Position numbers and translations under genes: made by a program
Assembly: GCF_032884065.1 (NCBI RefSeq)
Contig: NC_088866.1
Location: 49,794,068 to 49,858,067 of the forward strand
DNA from: Artemia franciscana
Taxonomy: Eukaryota; Arthropoda; Branchiopoda; Anostraca; Artemiidae
DNA length: 64,000 nt
Direction: 5' to 3'
Notes under the pieces: model-generated
What the model was told of the DNA's origin: nothing
The model's input: only the letters and a program-made list of their open reading frames with translations
Databases searched by the model: none
Shown here: positions 44,357-57,100 of the stretch, piece after piece
Layout: the number at the start of each line of letters is the position of its first letter
Position numbering within the stretch: the first letter of the stretch is position 1

Positions 44357-46073
44357 TCAAACAGTTCGTGGTAACAAACTGTAGTAAAGAGGGACCCGGC
44401 TCAATAGTAAACGAAACTCTAAAAAACGGGATTTTGATGCTAAAAGATAGATCAGAAAAATGGGATTTTTATGCTGATTTTAAATATATAAAGTTCATAA
44501 AATTTAGTCTTTGTCATCAAAAGTTACGAGCCTGAGAAACTTTGCCTTATTTTGGAAAATAGGGGAAAATACCCCCTAAAAGTAGTAGAATCTTAACGAA
44601 ATTCACACCATCGCATTCGGCATATCAGAGTACCCTATAGCAACAATTTCAAGCTCCTATCTACAAAAATGTGGAATTTCGTATTTTTTGCCAGAAGACA
44701 AATCACGGATGCGTGTTTATTTTATTTTTTTATTTTTTTTCCCAGGGGTCATCGTATCGACCAAGTGGTCTTAGAATGTCGCAAAAGGGATAATTCTAAC
44801 GGAAATGAAAAGTTCTGGTGCCCTTTTTAAGTGACTAAACAAATTGGAGGGCACCTAGGCCCCCTCCCACGCTCATTTTTTCCCAAAGTCAACGGATCAA
44901 AATTTTGAGACAGCCATTTTGTTCTGCATAGTCGAAAACCATAAGAACTATTTCTTTGGAATGACTTACTCCCCCACAGTACCTGGGGGAGGGGCTGCAA
45001 GTTACAAACTTAGACCAGTGTTTACATACAGTAATGGTTATTGGGAAGTGTACAGACGTTTTCAGGGGGATTTTTTTTTGGTTTGGGGGTGGGGTTGAGG
45101 GGAGGGGCTATGTGGGAGAATCTTTCCTTGGAGGAATATGTCATGGGGGAAGAGAAATTTAATGAAAAGGGCGCAGGATTTTCTAGCATTACTATAAAAA
45201 AAAAAACAATGAAAAAATAAACATGAAAAAGTTTTTTCAATTGAAAGTAAGGAGTAGCATTGAAACTTAAAACGAAAAGAGATTATTACGCATATGAAGG
45301 GTTCTAAAAATACTTTAGCATAAAGAGCGAGGTATTTAGGAGGAGATAAATACCTCGCTCTTTATGCTAAAGTATTTTTAGTAATTTCAAATGTTTATTC
45401 TACGGCCTTTCTGATTTAGGGGCCATTCAAAAAGATACAAAACTTACGATTTAGTGTAAAGAGCAAGGTATTAACGAGGGTGCAAACCCCCTCATATACA
45501 TAATAAAAATACAAGAATATAAAAGTTTGTTACGTAAGTTAATTCTTAATTACATATATTTTTTACTAATAAAAACGTTCGTTAAAAATTAAAATATCAA
45601 AAAATTGGAGGCCAACTAGGCCTCCTTCCCCACCCCTTATTTCTCAAAATCGTCTGATCAAAACTAAGAGAAAGCCATTTAGCCAAAAAAAGAATTAATA
45701 TGCAAATTTCATTTTAATAATTTATGTGCGGAGAGCCAAAATCAAACATCCATTATTTCAAAAACGTTCAGAAATTAAATTAAAAAAAACTAGTTTTTTA
45801 AATGAAAGTAAGGAGCGACATTAAAACTTAAAATGAACAGAAATTACTCCGTATATGATATGGGTTATCCCCTCCGCAATCCCTCGCTCTTTACGCTAAA
45901 GTTTGACTCTTTGCCACAATTCTACTTTTTTTAAACAATTAAAAGCTTTAGCGTAAAGAGAGAGGGATTGCGGAGGGGACAACCCATTTCATATACGGAG
46001 TAATTTCTGTTCGTTTTTAGTTTTAATGTCGCTCCTTACTTTCAGTTAAAAAAAACTAGTTTTTTTTATTTAA
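44357..46073 (+). mobile_element. Family A element, full-length type
   Basis: Head TCAAACAGTTCGTGGTAACA at 44357, followed by all segments in normal order. These include GGGATTTTGATGC, the module shared with family B (about 44780-45010), polypurine, a locally duplicated TACCTCGCTC stretch (45320-45370) that forms a small inverted repeat, ATGCAAATTTCATTT (45702) and the terminal foldback (45790-46070). No coding capacity. Confidence 0.85.
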
Positions 46074-46382
46074 TTGTAGATAGGAGCTTGAAACTTCTAC
46101 AATAGTGTTTTCTAATACGCTGAATCTAATGGTGTGATTTTAGTTAAGATTGTACTACTTTTAGTGGGTGTTTCCCCTACTCTCTAAAATAAGGCAAATT
46201 TTCTCTGGCTCTTAACTTTTAATGAGTAAGACTAAACTTGATGAAACTTATATATTTAATATCAGCATTAAAATGCGATTCTTTTTATGTATCTATTGGT
46301 ATCCAAGTTCCGTTTTTTAGAGTTCCGGTTACTATTGAGCCGGGGCGCTCCTTACTACAGCTCGTAACCACCACCTGTTTGA
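46074..46382 (-). mobile_element. Family A head fragment, reverse orientation
   Basis: Read on the minus strand it starts TC at 46382-46381 and carries a diverged head hairpin (ACAGGTGGTGGTTACGAGCTG). It continues through about 300 bp of the family's first segment to TTGAAACTTC.ACAAT-type sequence and ends at the foldback of the forward copy. This again gives opposed copies sharing one end. Confidence 0.75.
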
Positions 46383-46439
46383 AAATTCATAAGTTAGCAT
46401 ATCTGGGTCATTCAGTACTACTATTAATTTCCTGGCAAC

Positions 46440-46720
46440 AAAATCATCGATAGATTTACTATACAACTACGATGGAATATTATAAAACAAGAGTGAGCTC
46501 TTGGTATTAAAATCTGCCCCCAAAATCTAATTTGAATAATTTCTAAGACTATCTATACTTGCTAAATTACTATCTGCTGAACACAATGATGGAGGGCAAT
46601 ACATTGAAAATAGAATAGTTCTACTTTTAAGATAAACAGAAACTATAACACATTCATTGATCGAGATATCATAGTGTATATCACATTTTATGAATTTGCA
46701 GATTGTAGGGGAATAAAAAG
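46440..46720 (-). pseudogene. LINE endonuclease (APE-type) remnant
   Basis: On the minus strand one frame reads PTICKFIKCDIHYDISINEC, then VIVSVYLKSRTILFSMYCPP and ADSNLASIDSLRNYSN*ILG, then ADFNTKSSL. The order hydrophobic strand, SVY-CPP, then ILGADFN is the central signature of the apurinic-like endonuclease of LINE ORF2 (V.vYxPP ... ILGGDFNA). The Asp and Asn of DFN are kept. One in-frame TAG precedes the ILG block. No RT follows, so it is an isolated remnant. Confidence 0.75.
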
Positions 46721-46888
46721 GAGAGAAACTGGAAAATCGCTTTTGCGGCTTATTATTGTCAGTATTTTTTTACCTCCGAGTTTTTGACTACGAAAGTTTT
46801 TTTTTGCAGTTTAGATAAAGTTTAAGCAACTTTACACAGCAGTGGCTCTTATTAAGCCGCTTTTCTATTTTTTCTAAAATGTCTTTTC

Positions 46889-47105
<217 letters not shown>

Positions 47106-47189
47106 ATATATATAAAAATAAGTTGTCTGTGTGTGGATCTGTGGATGGATCAGGTGACGTCATGTTTGTTCGCATATGACGTCTGAATT

Positions 47190-47885
47190 ATTTCACACTA
47201 ATACAAAAGAAGAAAAAAACTAAAAAAGGTAAAAATCTAATAACTAAAAAAAAACTGAAAAAAATAAAAAAAGGCAAAAACTACAAAAAAAATAAAAACT
47301 AATAAAAAAACTAAAAAAGCTAAAAAACTAAAAAAACTAAAAAAAACTAAAAAAAGGTAAAAAACTAAAAAAAAACTAAAAACTAAAAAAGAAAAAAACT
47401 AAAAAAAAGGAAAAAACTGAAAAATAAAAGAGAAAAAGAAAACTAAAAAATATGAATAAATATATATAAAAATAAGTTGTTTGTGGGTTATGTCTGTCTG
47501 TCTGTCTTTCGAGTGACGTCGTGTTTGTCCGCATATGACGTCTGAATTATTTCACACTAATACAAAAGAAGAAAAAAAACTAAAAAAGGTAAAAACTACA
47601 AAAAAAACTAAAAAGAAAAAAAACTAAAAAAGCTAAAAAACTAAAAAAAACTAAAAAAAGGTAAAAAACTAAAAACTAAAAAAACTGAAAAAACTAAAAA
47701 AAGGCAAAAACTAAAAAAAAACTAAAAACTAATAAAAAAAAACCAAAAAAGCTAAAAAACTAAAAAAACTAAAAAAACTAAAAAAAGGTAAAAAACAAAA
47801 AAAAACTAAAAACTAAAAAAGAAAAACTAAAAAAAAGGAAAAAACTGAAAAATAAGAGAAAAAGAAAACTAAAAAAATATTAATA
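47190..47885 (+). repeat. A-rich (CTAAAAAA)n repeat in the Helitron
   Basis: About 700 bp of loosely repeated CTAAAAAA/GGTAAAAACTA words, split by a second copy of the Helitron 5' end at 47456-47590. The two A-rich blocks share order (GGTAAAAA, CTAAAAAG, AAAGGAAAAAACTGAAAA), so about 353 bp was duplicated in tandem together with the 5' terminus. Confidence 0.8.
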
Positions 47886-47929
47886 AATATAAAAAATATA
47901 AATATAAATATAATATAAATTAGCAATCA

Positions 47930-48460
47930 ACAAAGCACCGAGACACAAATGACGACCGGGACACAGGGAGTATAAATGACGACCAGGACATAAGTAAAAA
48001 AAAAACTAAAAAAACTAAAAAAAATGGTAAAAACTACAAAAAAACTAAAAACTAATAAAAAAACTAAAAAATCTAAAAATCTAAATAAACTAAAAAAGAA
48101 AAAAAAGAAAAAAGGAAAAAAATAAAGGAGAAAAACAAAACTAAAAAACGAATGTATATACAGACCGGGACACCGGGATACAAATGACGACCGGGACACA
48201 GGGAATATAAATGACGACCGGGACACAGGGACACAACTACAATGGGGACGCCGGGGGGCACAGGGGGATATAAATGACGACCGGGACACCGGGACACAAG
48301 GAATATAAATGACGCCCGGGACACTCAAAGAGAAATCACAGACTGGAACACCGGGACAAAAATGACGACCGGGACACAGGGAATATAAATGACGACCGGG
48401 ACACAGGGACATAACTACAATGGGGACGCCGGGGTGCACAGGGGGATATATAAATGACGA
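47930..48460 (+). repeat. GACGACCGGGACAC minisatellite
   Basis: The word ATGACGACCGGGACAC(C/A)GGGA, with spacer ATATAA or ACACAACTACAATGGGGACG, recurs about nine times, interrupted by one more A-rich block (47995-48130). It is GC-rich against its surroundings. The minus-strand Ser/Pro/Cys-rich frames across it (for example 47927-48502) are repeat products, not proteins. Confidence 0.8.
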
Positions 48461-48476
48461 TGGCGACTCAGGGAAT

Positions 48477-48673
48477 GGTCGATTAGCAATCACCATCAAC
48501 AAAGCTCAAGGGCAATCATTAGAATCATGAGGTATAGATCTGAATACGGATTGTTTTCCCATGGACCATTATATGTTGCATGTTCAAGAGTCGGTAAACC
48601 TGACAATCTATTTATATGCACAGACAATGGGACAGCAAAGAATGTTGTATATTCGCAAGTTTTACGTAGTTAA
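48477..48673 (+). pseudogene. Helitron helicase C-terminus (Pif1-like motifs)
   Basis: The first phase reads LAITINKAQGQSLES, the helicase motif with T-x-NKAQGQS, and meets a TGA where Cys is usual. After a one-base shift, [20 protein letters not shown] follows, then [11 protein letters not shown] and the stop at 48671-48673. This is the usual last block of Helitron RepHel proteins (VACSRV as motif VI). In autonomous elements it belongs to a large protein with a rolling-circle replication initiator and a 5'-3' helicase; here only about 65 codons remain. Confidence 0.85.
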
Positions 48674-48674
48674 A

Positions 48675-48794
<120 letters not shown>

Positions 48795-48872
48795 CAGGTG
48801 GGACATAGGGACACAACTACAATGGCGCGTAACTAATATGGCGCGTAACGACTTACGCGCGCGGGGGGGCTT

Positions 48873-48942
48873 GGGGGGGGGCGCGAAGCGCCCCCACCAA
48901 CTAGGTGTTGGGGTGGCGCGAAGCGCCACCCCAACAGCTAGT
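48873..48942 (+). terminator. Helitron 3' terminus: two GC hairpins and CTAGT
   Basis: The first hairpin is GGGGGCGC/GCGCCCCC with loop GAA (about 48877-48895). The second is a perfect 13-bp stem GTTGGGGTGGCGC (48907-48919), loop GAA, GCGCCACCCCAAC (48923-48935), then AG and CTAGT. The near-terminal hairpin is the rolling-circle termination signal in Helitrons. The upstream hairpin has the same GAA loop and looks like a duplicated or variant terminator. Confidence 0.85.
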
Positions 48943-49080
<138 letters not shown>

Positions 49081-49249
49081 TTTACTGAGGACAGCTGAGC
49101 AGAGGCTTCGGCCGGAAATATTTGCATTTCTCTTTATCACTGGCTTTAATTGTCCTCATAAAAACAGGGGCTTTGCTCACCTAGGTTTTATTGTTTTGCC
49201 ATATTCAGCCTGTGCGGTCTCAGAAATCATTCGAAATATTTCTTTTTTT

Positions 49250-49900
49250 TTAATCTAAGTAAATACCAATTTGGATTTAAAGCCACGTTGAGAAGTCCTG
49301 AGATTCTCATCTTATGAATTATCCAAATTTCAAGAAAAAAGCTTATATAGTTATTTTGATGTTGCCGTTAAAATTTTTCTCCTCAGTAAGCTCTAAGACG
49401 TCTTCTGAGATCTTTCTGGAAAGTCCTATGATTCTTCTTTCAGCTTATGAACAATATGAACAGCTTATGAACAAAAATAGCTCACTTTGCTTCTCTTCTA
49501 AATGAATTCTGATAAGTCTGTTGAGACTTTTCTAAGGAATCCTGAGATCAGTCCTTTCGTCTTATGAATAATGTGGAATGCAGGGAAAATAGTTTTTTCT
49601 ATTTCTTTCGTGTGTTTCTTTGACTGTTCATCTCAATAAATTTATAAGCATTTTATGAGACTCTTCTGAGTAACCTGAGGTTCTTCTTTGCATTACGAAT
49701 AATTTGGACTAAAAGAATAAAAGCTAATTTTGCTTGTCTTCTAACTAAATTCTGATAATACTCATGAGACTCTTCTGAGGAATCTTGAGTTTCTCATTTG
49801 ATTTTTTGATGAATTTAGGTTTTCTTATATTTCTGTTTTTCTGATTTAGCTTGTCTTCTCTAAGAGTTCTGACAGTTTTCTCAATTAATCCTTGTTGAAA
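49250..49900 (-). repeat. Diverged, inverted monomers of the ~113-bp satellite
   Basis: On the minus strand words such as CTCAGGATTCCTTAGAAAAG, CATAAGACGAAAGGACTGAT and TTAG.AGAGAAGCAAA match the edge monomers at 38830-38900 (CTCATAAGGTGAAAGAAGGG, CAGGATTCCTCAGAAGAGTC). About five monomers can be traced. They are as diverged as the edge monomers of the main array and lie about 10 kb away in opposite orientation. Confidence 0.75.
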
Positions 49901-52900
49901 GTAGTGTCAAGAAAAACATGTTGCTCAGCTGAAAGTTAAAACTCTTTCAGCTGAAAATGTTCAGTGATATCAATTATTGAGTCATAATGTCAAATGTTCA
50001 TGTTCAATGATAGTAGTATCATTGAAAATTATCATAAAATGATATAAAATAGATGGAAGGGTTTTTTAGGTGGGGTTTTCTACCCCACGAACGTAAAATT
50101 TGAGTACATAGTTGCATTCTTTTTGATAACACAATGAATACACAATTCTGCAAAAAACCTGAGGCTCTCTTCTAATTTTACTTAACCTCAACCAAAAATC
50201 TATCTTTTTCGCCTTTTGAGTGTAATTTTATTGATATTTGGAGTCCACTAACGTCAAATTTAGATATTATGTTTACAATAAACACTATGCTACAATGAAT
50301 ACCATAAGGGTAGACCCTTTGTAGTTTCTATCATAAAAGCCAAAATGTTTCTATTATAGTTACCATTATATATAGATAGTTACACAAAATAAAGCCATGC
50401 AAAAAAAAAGGAAAACGAAAATAAAAGTAAAATGTTCCTATATAAAAACTATGAATAAGAAATACAGGATGTTAGAAAAAAGACACTGATGGCTTACGAT
50501 ATTTTATACTTTTTTTTTAGCTTATGCAACTTTTAGCAGCTTGCAAATATCAGCACAAGCACCTTTATGTGTCCATTTCAAAATACCAGAAAATTCAAGC
50601 TTTAGCGTCCCCAAAAACCGGGCTCTTGCAGAACAAGCCATTAGCACTTGCAGAAAATATGTTCCATAATTGTCCTGTTTACCCCATTCTCAGATTAGGG
50701 ACAAATTACATATACATCTTAAATTGACCGATTCCCCTTCAGAACTTTTTATTATATTGGAATGGAAGGTAAATCGCCCAAATTGGAAACCTGAATTGCA
50801 ACCCTTTCGGTTTAAAAATTTTTAATTTGAAAAGAATTAAGCCTATTGTTCAGTTGCAATTTCAGAATACTGAAATTAGTTAGTAAATTAGTTAGGGAGT
50901 CCTCTCCAACTCCTTTACCACGATTATTCACAAGAATAAACAAAAGCAAGGTCTAAACTGATTAATTTAGACAGGCCAAGATCTTCCCCTCGTCGATCTC
51001 AAAAGTTTTGCCCAGAATTACACTATTTTTAGTAGCGTTACATTTTGTTACATTTATGTATTGTAAAAAAATGCGGATGGTTCAAAACGAGCTTCAGCAT
51101 TCGAGCTTCGAGCTTCCATTTTCCTTTATTAAAGTATTTGCAATGCTGCTTTCTCTAATATAAATGTATCTCAAAGGAAAGTTTTTTAATCGTCTTTTCT
51201 CACAGAGAAATGTTAGTCATATGATTTGAATAACAAGATAGAACGAGGGATGTCCCTATAACTTCCTTATGGCAGTAACATAACTTTTTAAGACGTTTTT
51301 TTTTATTCCAAAATAAAAAAAGATTTAATTATGAAAGTGTAATTGGAAAGCTTCTGTGAGAAGTTTCTTTTCTATAACCTTTGAGAAAATTCTCCTTTTG
51401 ACTTTTTGTCCTAAGACTTCTTGCAAATGATTTAATACCCATTTGAAATTGACCATAAAGATGAGAAAAAAACTTTAAAAGAAGAAAAAATGTGGATGTT
51501 TACAGCAAGTGAAAATTAAAATGCACAGCAAATATTTAGTCAGAGACCTCCAAGCGACCGTTCTCAAGTGCAAAATAAAAAAAAAAAGACCGTATAACTA
51601 GCAAAAAAACCGCAAAAATAACCACGAAAATAAAAGCAAGACCCTTTTCAAATAACGGTGAAAGGGTAACTGAACAAGAAATCAAACAATGAATGAATCC
51701 AAAGAACGATAGAAAACATTTCAAGAAAAATTCAAGCAAATAAATCCATTTTTAACTTATCTAATACTTTCTTAAAAGTGAGTCGCTTATCAAGTCTGAT
51801 ATATTTTAATATTTACCGTTCCTTGTTTTTTCTTCTTTCGAGTTTTTTCTCATCTTTCCGTGTTTAGCAAGTATGGTCTGAGAAATTATTTAAATATGCT
51901 TTCCAAAAAACACAGAGAAACAACACATTTATATTTAAAAATTTTTCTTTAAAAGATAAAACTGGATAATAGAATTTCTTGTTCGTGTTGAGGAGAGGTA
52001 GATGGGGAAGGGAACTAGAACAAATATAGCAATCAGTGACTGTACTAATACATTGTGATAGCTGTATATCATATCCTGTAACGGTAGCTAGCAGCCTAGT
52101 AAGAAACGATCATGTCCCATACTAAGAAATACAATAGCCCAGAACTCCTAAAAGTGGAGTCAGATCGAAACACAAAGCACACTATTAGAATTGCCTTATC
52201 CAAAACTCCTATATAGGAAACTTGCAGTGTCTTGGCTTGAACAGTAATGAAAATCCATTGGCATGAATAACAAGAAAAGTGGTTGCAACCACGATATTCT
52301 GCATCAAGGCATTTTTTTTCTGATTTTCCTCTGCAATTAGCGGGGCACTGGAACATCATAAAGAGTTGTTTAATGGCTGATTTTAAAGGAAATCGATGTA
52401 TTTAGGAACATCACGAAATAAGAAAATATACTCAAAGTAAAATATTTTTTCGAAAAATTGCATTTTTTTACGAGATTGATGAATTGGTTGTAATCAGATC
52501 ATTTCTTACTATTCCAACTGAAAAAAAGCCGTAGGCTTTTCCAGTTTGTAATTTTACATTATATTAAAAAACGATATTTAAATAAATAATATATATTAAA
52601 TTATATCAAAAAAACAAATAATTTTGTACATGGTAATACTACAAAAACCTTGTCTTTCGACAAGGTAATATAGGAAATTTCATAATAGAGAGAAACAGTA
52701 TAGGGAAACAGAACCGAATATAGAAGAATTTCAAGAGAAACAGTAGGCTAATAGAGAGAAACAGAAATCCTACTTGTTGAAAATATACCAGAAGTTATTG
52801 TTTTTTTTCTGGTCTGAAGTCGCTTATAGAACGCTTTTCTGCCGCAGCGTAATTCTTAATTAATCGTAGCGCTAAACCTTCTGAGGTTAAGACAAATGTT

Positions 52901-53339
52901 TGTGAACCACCTCTACTCAGGGCCTTACTCCTTTACTTCTTCCTATGAAGTTCCCACTCCCGACAAATCTTGTATCATAGCCTCTTGATTTCGAAATCAA
53001 GGAATTCTTGCTTTTCGTGTAGACCCTGATGGAATGCCAAAAGCACAATTTTCTGCAATATAGGCCGAATTTAAGACTAATAAATTATAGCACTAATTAG
53101 TAATTCTTAATTAAAATGGCCAAAAATTCATTGGCAAAAATTCTTGCGTGTATTTTGAGTCATTCCCCAAAAAATATTCTCTTTTATTGTTTCTTGATTA
53201 GCTTTGACATGCCCCTGAAATTTTAATTGAGATGTTTTCATCGGGTGAAACCATAAAGAAGATCAGCATAAAAAATTGAATGTTTTGCACTAAGAATCAA
53301 TAAAACTACATTTTTTTTTTCCAAAATTTGGTGTTCTCG
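49901..53339. other. AT-rich stretch, nothing firm
   Basis: No family motif was recognised in the open frames 50524-50727, 51536-51739 or 52096-52359. Small perfect hairpins occur at 52647-52666 (ACCTTGTC/GACAAGGT, loop TTTC) and 52984-53001 (CTTGATTTCGAAATCAAG). This 3.4 kb is the longest stretch with no recognisable repeat and so the best place to look for an exon or regulatory DNA, but I see no support for either. Confidence 0.45.
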
Positions 53340-53790
53340 TTATCTTCCTAGTCCCCTGAAGTCAAAATTTGAACTCTATTGGAACTCCCCCGTTCAATTT
53401 CTCCTCATGATTCCATAGTAATTCCATGAAAAAGAATTGGTTATTTAAGTAGGAGAATGATATTTTTACCGTTAGGGAAACCGGCAGTAGCCATACTCTT
53501 TTTGTGGTGAAGGCACCATCTATTAGAAGTACATAACCCCTACTCCCCGAGGAAAACCACGGTTTAACAACCAATCCTTAATCCAATTCTCACTTGTCTT
53601 TGAATACTGTTGTCCCAATTATTACAATAAAAAAAGGTACGCTAATTTTGCAGAACTTTGTGGCCACTTAAGTAAGAGAATTGTTAATTTAAGTAAGAAA
53701 ATGATTCTTTTACTGTTTGAGAAATGGGTAGTAGCCATACTCTTGTTTGTAGTGAAGACACCATTAATTTATAGTACACAACCCCAATTC
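53340..53790 (+). repeat. Diverged ~246-bp tandem duplication
   Basis: AGTAGCCATACTCTTTTTGT with GTGAAGGCACCAT (about 53487-53518) and AGTAGCCATACTCTTGTTTG with GTGAAGACACCAT (about 53733-53764) lie in the same order about 246 bp apart, with similar flanks. Two diverged units are visible. The plus-strand frame beginning at 53701 starts inside the second unit. Confidence 0.65.
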
Positions 53791-53869
53791 ATTCAAATCT
53801 TGGAAAGTTTTTTTAAGTTAATTTTTGTTTGTTTTTTGATTGCAAAAAGTTTCAAGCTTTTAAGAAACT

Positions 53870-54125
53870 CTTTATTTCAAATTTTTTTTTTTTCAACACC
53901 AAAGTTTCATCAAAGTGTCAAAAATAGTATCAAAGTAACAATATCAGAGCACCAAAGTATCAAAAGCAAAAAAGGGATCAAAGTTAATAAGTTATCTAAG
54001 TCAACAAAGTATCAAGCAACAATAAGCAACTTGCACAACTTACAGCCTTTACACAGTGAATCGAAGTTACCACGTAAATCACTAAATTCAAGTATCAAAG
54101 TAAACGAAGGGTCAACCGTGGAAGC
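53870..54125 (+). repeat. Degenerate (TATCAAAG)n repeat
   Basis: The words ATCAAAG, GTATCAAA and CACCAAAGT recur about ten times between 53895 and 54110. The open frame 53701-54129 (142 codons, Lys/Ser-rich C-terminus) runs through it and has no recognisable domain, so I do not call it a gene. Confidence 0.5.
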
Positions 54126-54134
54126 ATAGCTATT

Positions 54135-57100
54135 TGGCCTCTGAACTATTTAAAAAAAAGGCTATCTCCAACTTTTGACCGGATGCCCTTTGGGAAAGTG
54201 GGGAATGGGCTAGTTGGCCATTGATCAATTTTGACTCTCAAAAAAGAGCTAGAAGTTTCAATTTCCGATCTAGTGAGCCCCTCCACAATTAATACAACCA
54301 AAGAACCTTATATTGTGATAACAAGGAATTTACATAAGTTACAATCCCTACCCCGGGAGGCTAGGGAAGATTTCTCATCCCCTAAGTTATAGTAATTTGA
54401 ATTTTTGACTATTTGGAACAAAATACCTACTTGAAAATTTTTATAAGATGCACTTGGAGAAAAAAGGCACAAGGGGGGAGGCTTGTTAATTTCTGATCAC
54501 TTTCGATTTTTAAGAACTTACAACTTGCTTAAGTTACGATTCTTGTCCCGGGTACTATGCAGGATTTCTCAGCCCCTATTTTGTAGTAATTTGAATTTTA
54601 AACTATTTTGAACAAAAAATCTACCGTAAGATTTGCATCAGATGTGTTTGGGGGGAAAGGCGTGAGGGGTAGGTACCCTCCGATCAATTTTAATGATCCC
54701 CGCACCACCTGAACCGCCACTAAATAAGCCACTAATCTGGAACTAATTTCACTAACTTGAAAATTTTGATAGAAAAACTTGGAGAAAAAAGGTGCAAGGG
54801 GAAGGGGGGCGGTTGTTCCTTTTTGATCACTTTCAATTCTTCAGAAATTACAACTTACATAATTTAAAATTCTTGTCCCGGGTGCTTTGCAGGATTTCTC
54901 AACCCCTAATTTATAGTATTTTGAATTTTCAACTATTTTGAACAAAACAGCTATCAAACGAGCCATCTCTGAAGTTTTTACGATCATCCCTTGCATAAAA
55001 CCTTACATGCCATAGGGGCAGAGCTTACATCACTTGCCCCGGGGCTCTGGGGGGATATGCTGACCCCGGAGTTTTTGTAATTCGATTTTTAAATATTTCG
55101 AACAAAACAGCTATCTCAAAATTTTTACTGGATGCGTTTGGGGAAAAAAGGACCGGGGGGGGGGGGCTAGTTGCCCTCTGATCAATTTTGACTCTTGAGA
55201 AGGAGACTAGAAATTCTGATTTACAATCGACTAGGACCTCTCCGAAGTTTATACGACCATCCCTTCCATTATAACCTTATATGACCCCAGGGCACATTTT
55301 ACAAAACTTGCCCCTAGATTCTGGGGGTAGGCTGTTTTATCATTGGAGTTTTTATTATATTTTCTTTGGTCCATTTTTAACAAAATGGCTAAAAAAATTG
55401 ATTGGGTGCATTCAGGGAAAAGAGGGTTGGGAAGGAGGAGGGCCAGTCACGATCGGATCACTTTTGACTCTTAAAAGATGAATTAGAACTTTCATTTTCT
55501 AATCATTTGAGTCCCCTCCAAAGCTTATACGACCATCCCTTCCATAAAAACCATATATGCGCCAATGACTTAAGTTACAACCTTTCCCCTGGCTCTAGGG
55601 GAGATGACAACGAAGTTTCTGTTATCTTATAGTTCAAATATTTCAAACAAACTGGGTCCAAATCTCAAAATTTTTCTTTGATGCATTTGAACTATTTAAA
55701 AGAAAATGGATATTTTAAATTTGTATAGCATGGATTTGGGGGAAAATATGGGCTAGGGGGGCTAGTTGCGCTTGGATCTCTTTTGACTCTTAGAATATGA
55801 ACTAAAACTTTCAGTTTTTAATCAAATAAACCACCTTCGAAGTTTATGCAACCACCCCCTACATAAGAACCTTATACGCCTCTGGGTATAAATTAAAGCT
55901 CTTGCCCGGGATCTGGGGTGTTGTTTCAACCTCAGAGTTTTTGTTATCTGATATTTGAACTATTTAAAAGAAAATGGCTATCTCAAATTTGTGTCAGACA
56001 GATTTGGGGAAAAGGGATAGGGGGGGGGGTCTAGTTACATCTCTTTTGACTCTCAAAAAATGAACTAGAACTTTAAATTTTCAATGAAATGAGCCCTCTT
56101 CGAAGTTTATACGAGCTTCCCTTCCATAAGAACAATGTATCCCCAGAGCATAACTTAAAACGCATGCCCTTAGGCCCGGGGGGGGGGGGTTGTGTCGGCA
56201 CCTGAATTTTGTTATCTGACCTTTGAACTATTTTTAAAAAAAATGCTATCTCAAAATTTTTATTGGATGGGTTTGGGGGAAAAAGGGCGTGGAATAGCTA
56301 GTTTTCCTCAAATCTCTTCTGACTCTTAAAAAGTTAACTAGAACGTTCAGTTTTCAATCGAATAAGACCTCCCTGAAATTTATACGAGCAACCCTTTCAT
56401 AAGAAACATATATGCCCATGGATATAACTTACAACGCCTGCCACCGGGACCTGGGGGGTTGTGTCGGCACCGGAATTCTTGTTATCTGACCTTTGAACTA
56501 TTTTCTAACAAAATTGCTATCTCAAAATTTGTATCGGAGATATTTGGAGAAAAAAGTCTGGTGGGACTAGCTGCACTCCCATCTCTTTTGACTCTTATAA
56601 AGTGAACAAAAACTTTCAATATCTATTCAAATGAGCCCTCTCTGAAGTTCATACGAGCATCCATTAAATATAACCATATATAGCGATAGAGCACAACTTA
56701 CGCCTGCCCCCAAGCCCTAGGGATTGTATCGATAATGGAGTTTCTTTTATGCAACCTTTGAACCATTTTTAACAAAATAGCTACCTCGAATTTCTTATTA
56801 AATATGCTAAGGGAAAAAAAAGCATAGGGGAAGGGCTAGTTGCCACTGTATCTCTTTTGAATCTTAGAAAGTGAACTAGAACTTTCAATTTCCGATAAAA
56901 TGAGGCCTCTTTGAAGTTTATAAGAGCATCCCTTCCATAAGAACCATATATGCCTCCAATGTATAACTTAAAATGCCTGCCCCAGGCCCTCGGGGGTTGT
57001 GTCGACACCGGGGTTTTGGTTATTTGACCTTTGAACTACTTTTAACAAAATGACTATCTCAAAATTTTTATCGGATGCATCTGAGGAAACAGGGGCTTGG

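Noticed and set aside
47927-48502. 191-codon Ser/Pro/Cys-rich minus-strand frame
   Set aside because: It is the translation of the GACGACCGGGACAC minisatellite and A-rich repeat within the Helitron.
53701-54129. 142-codon plus-strand frame
   Set aside because: It begins in a diverged tandem duplicate and runs through a (TATCAAAG)n repeat. Composition is low complexity and no domain is visible.
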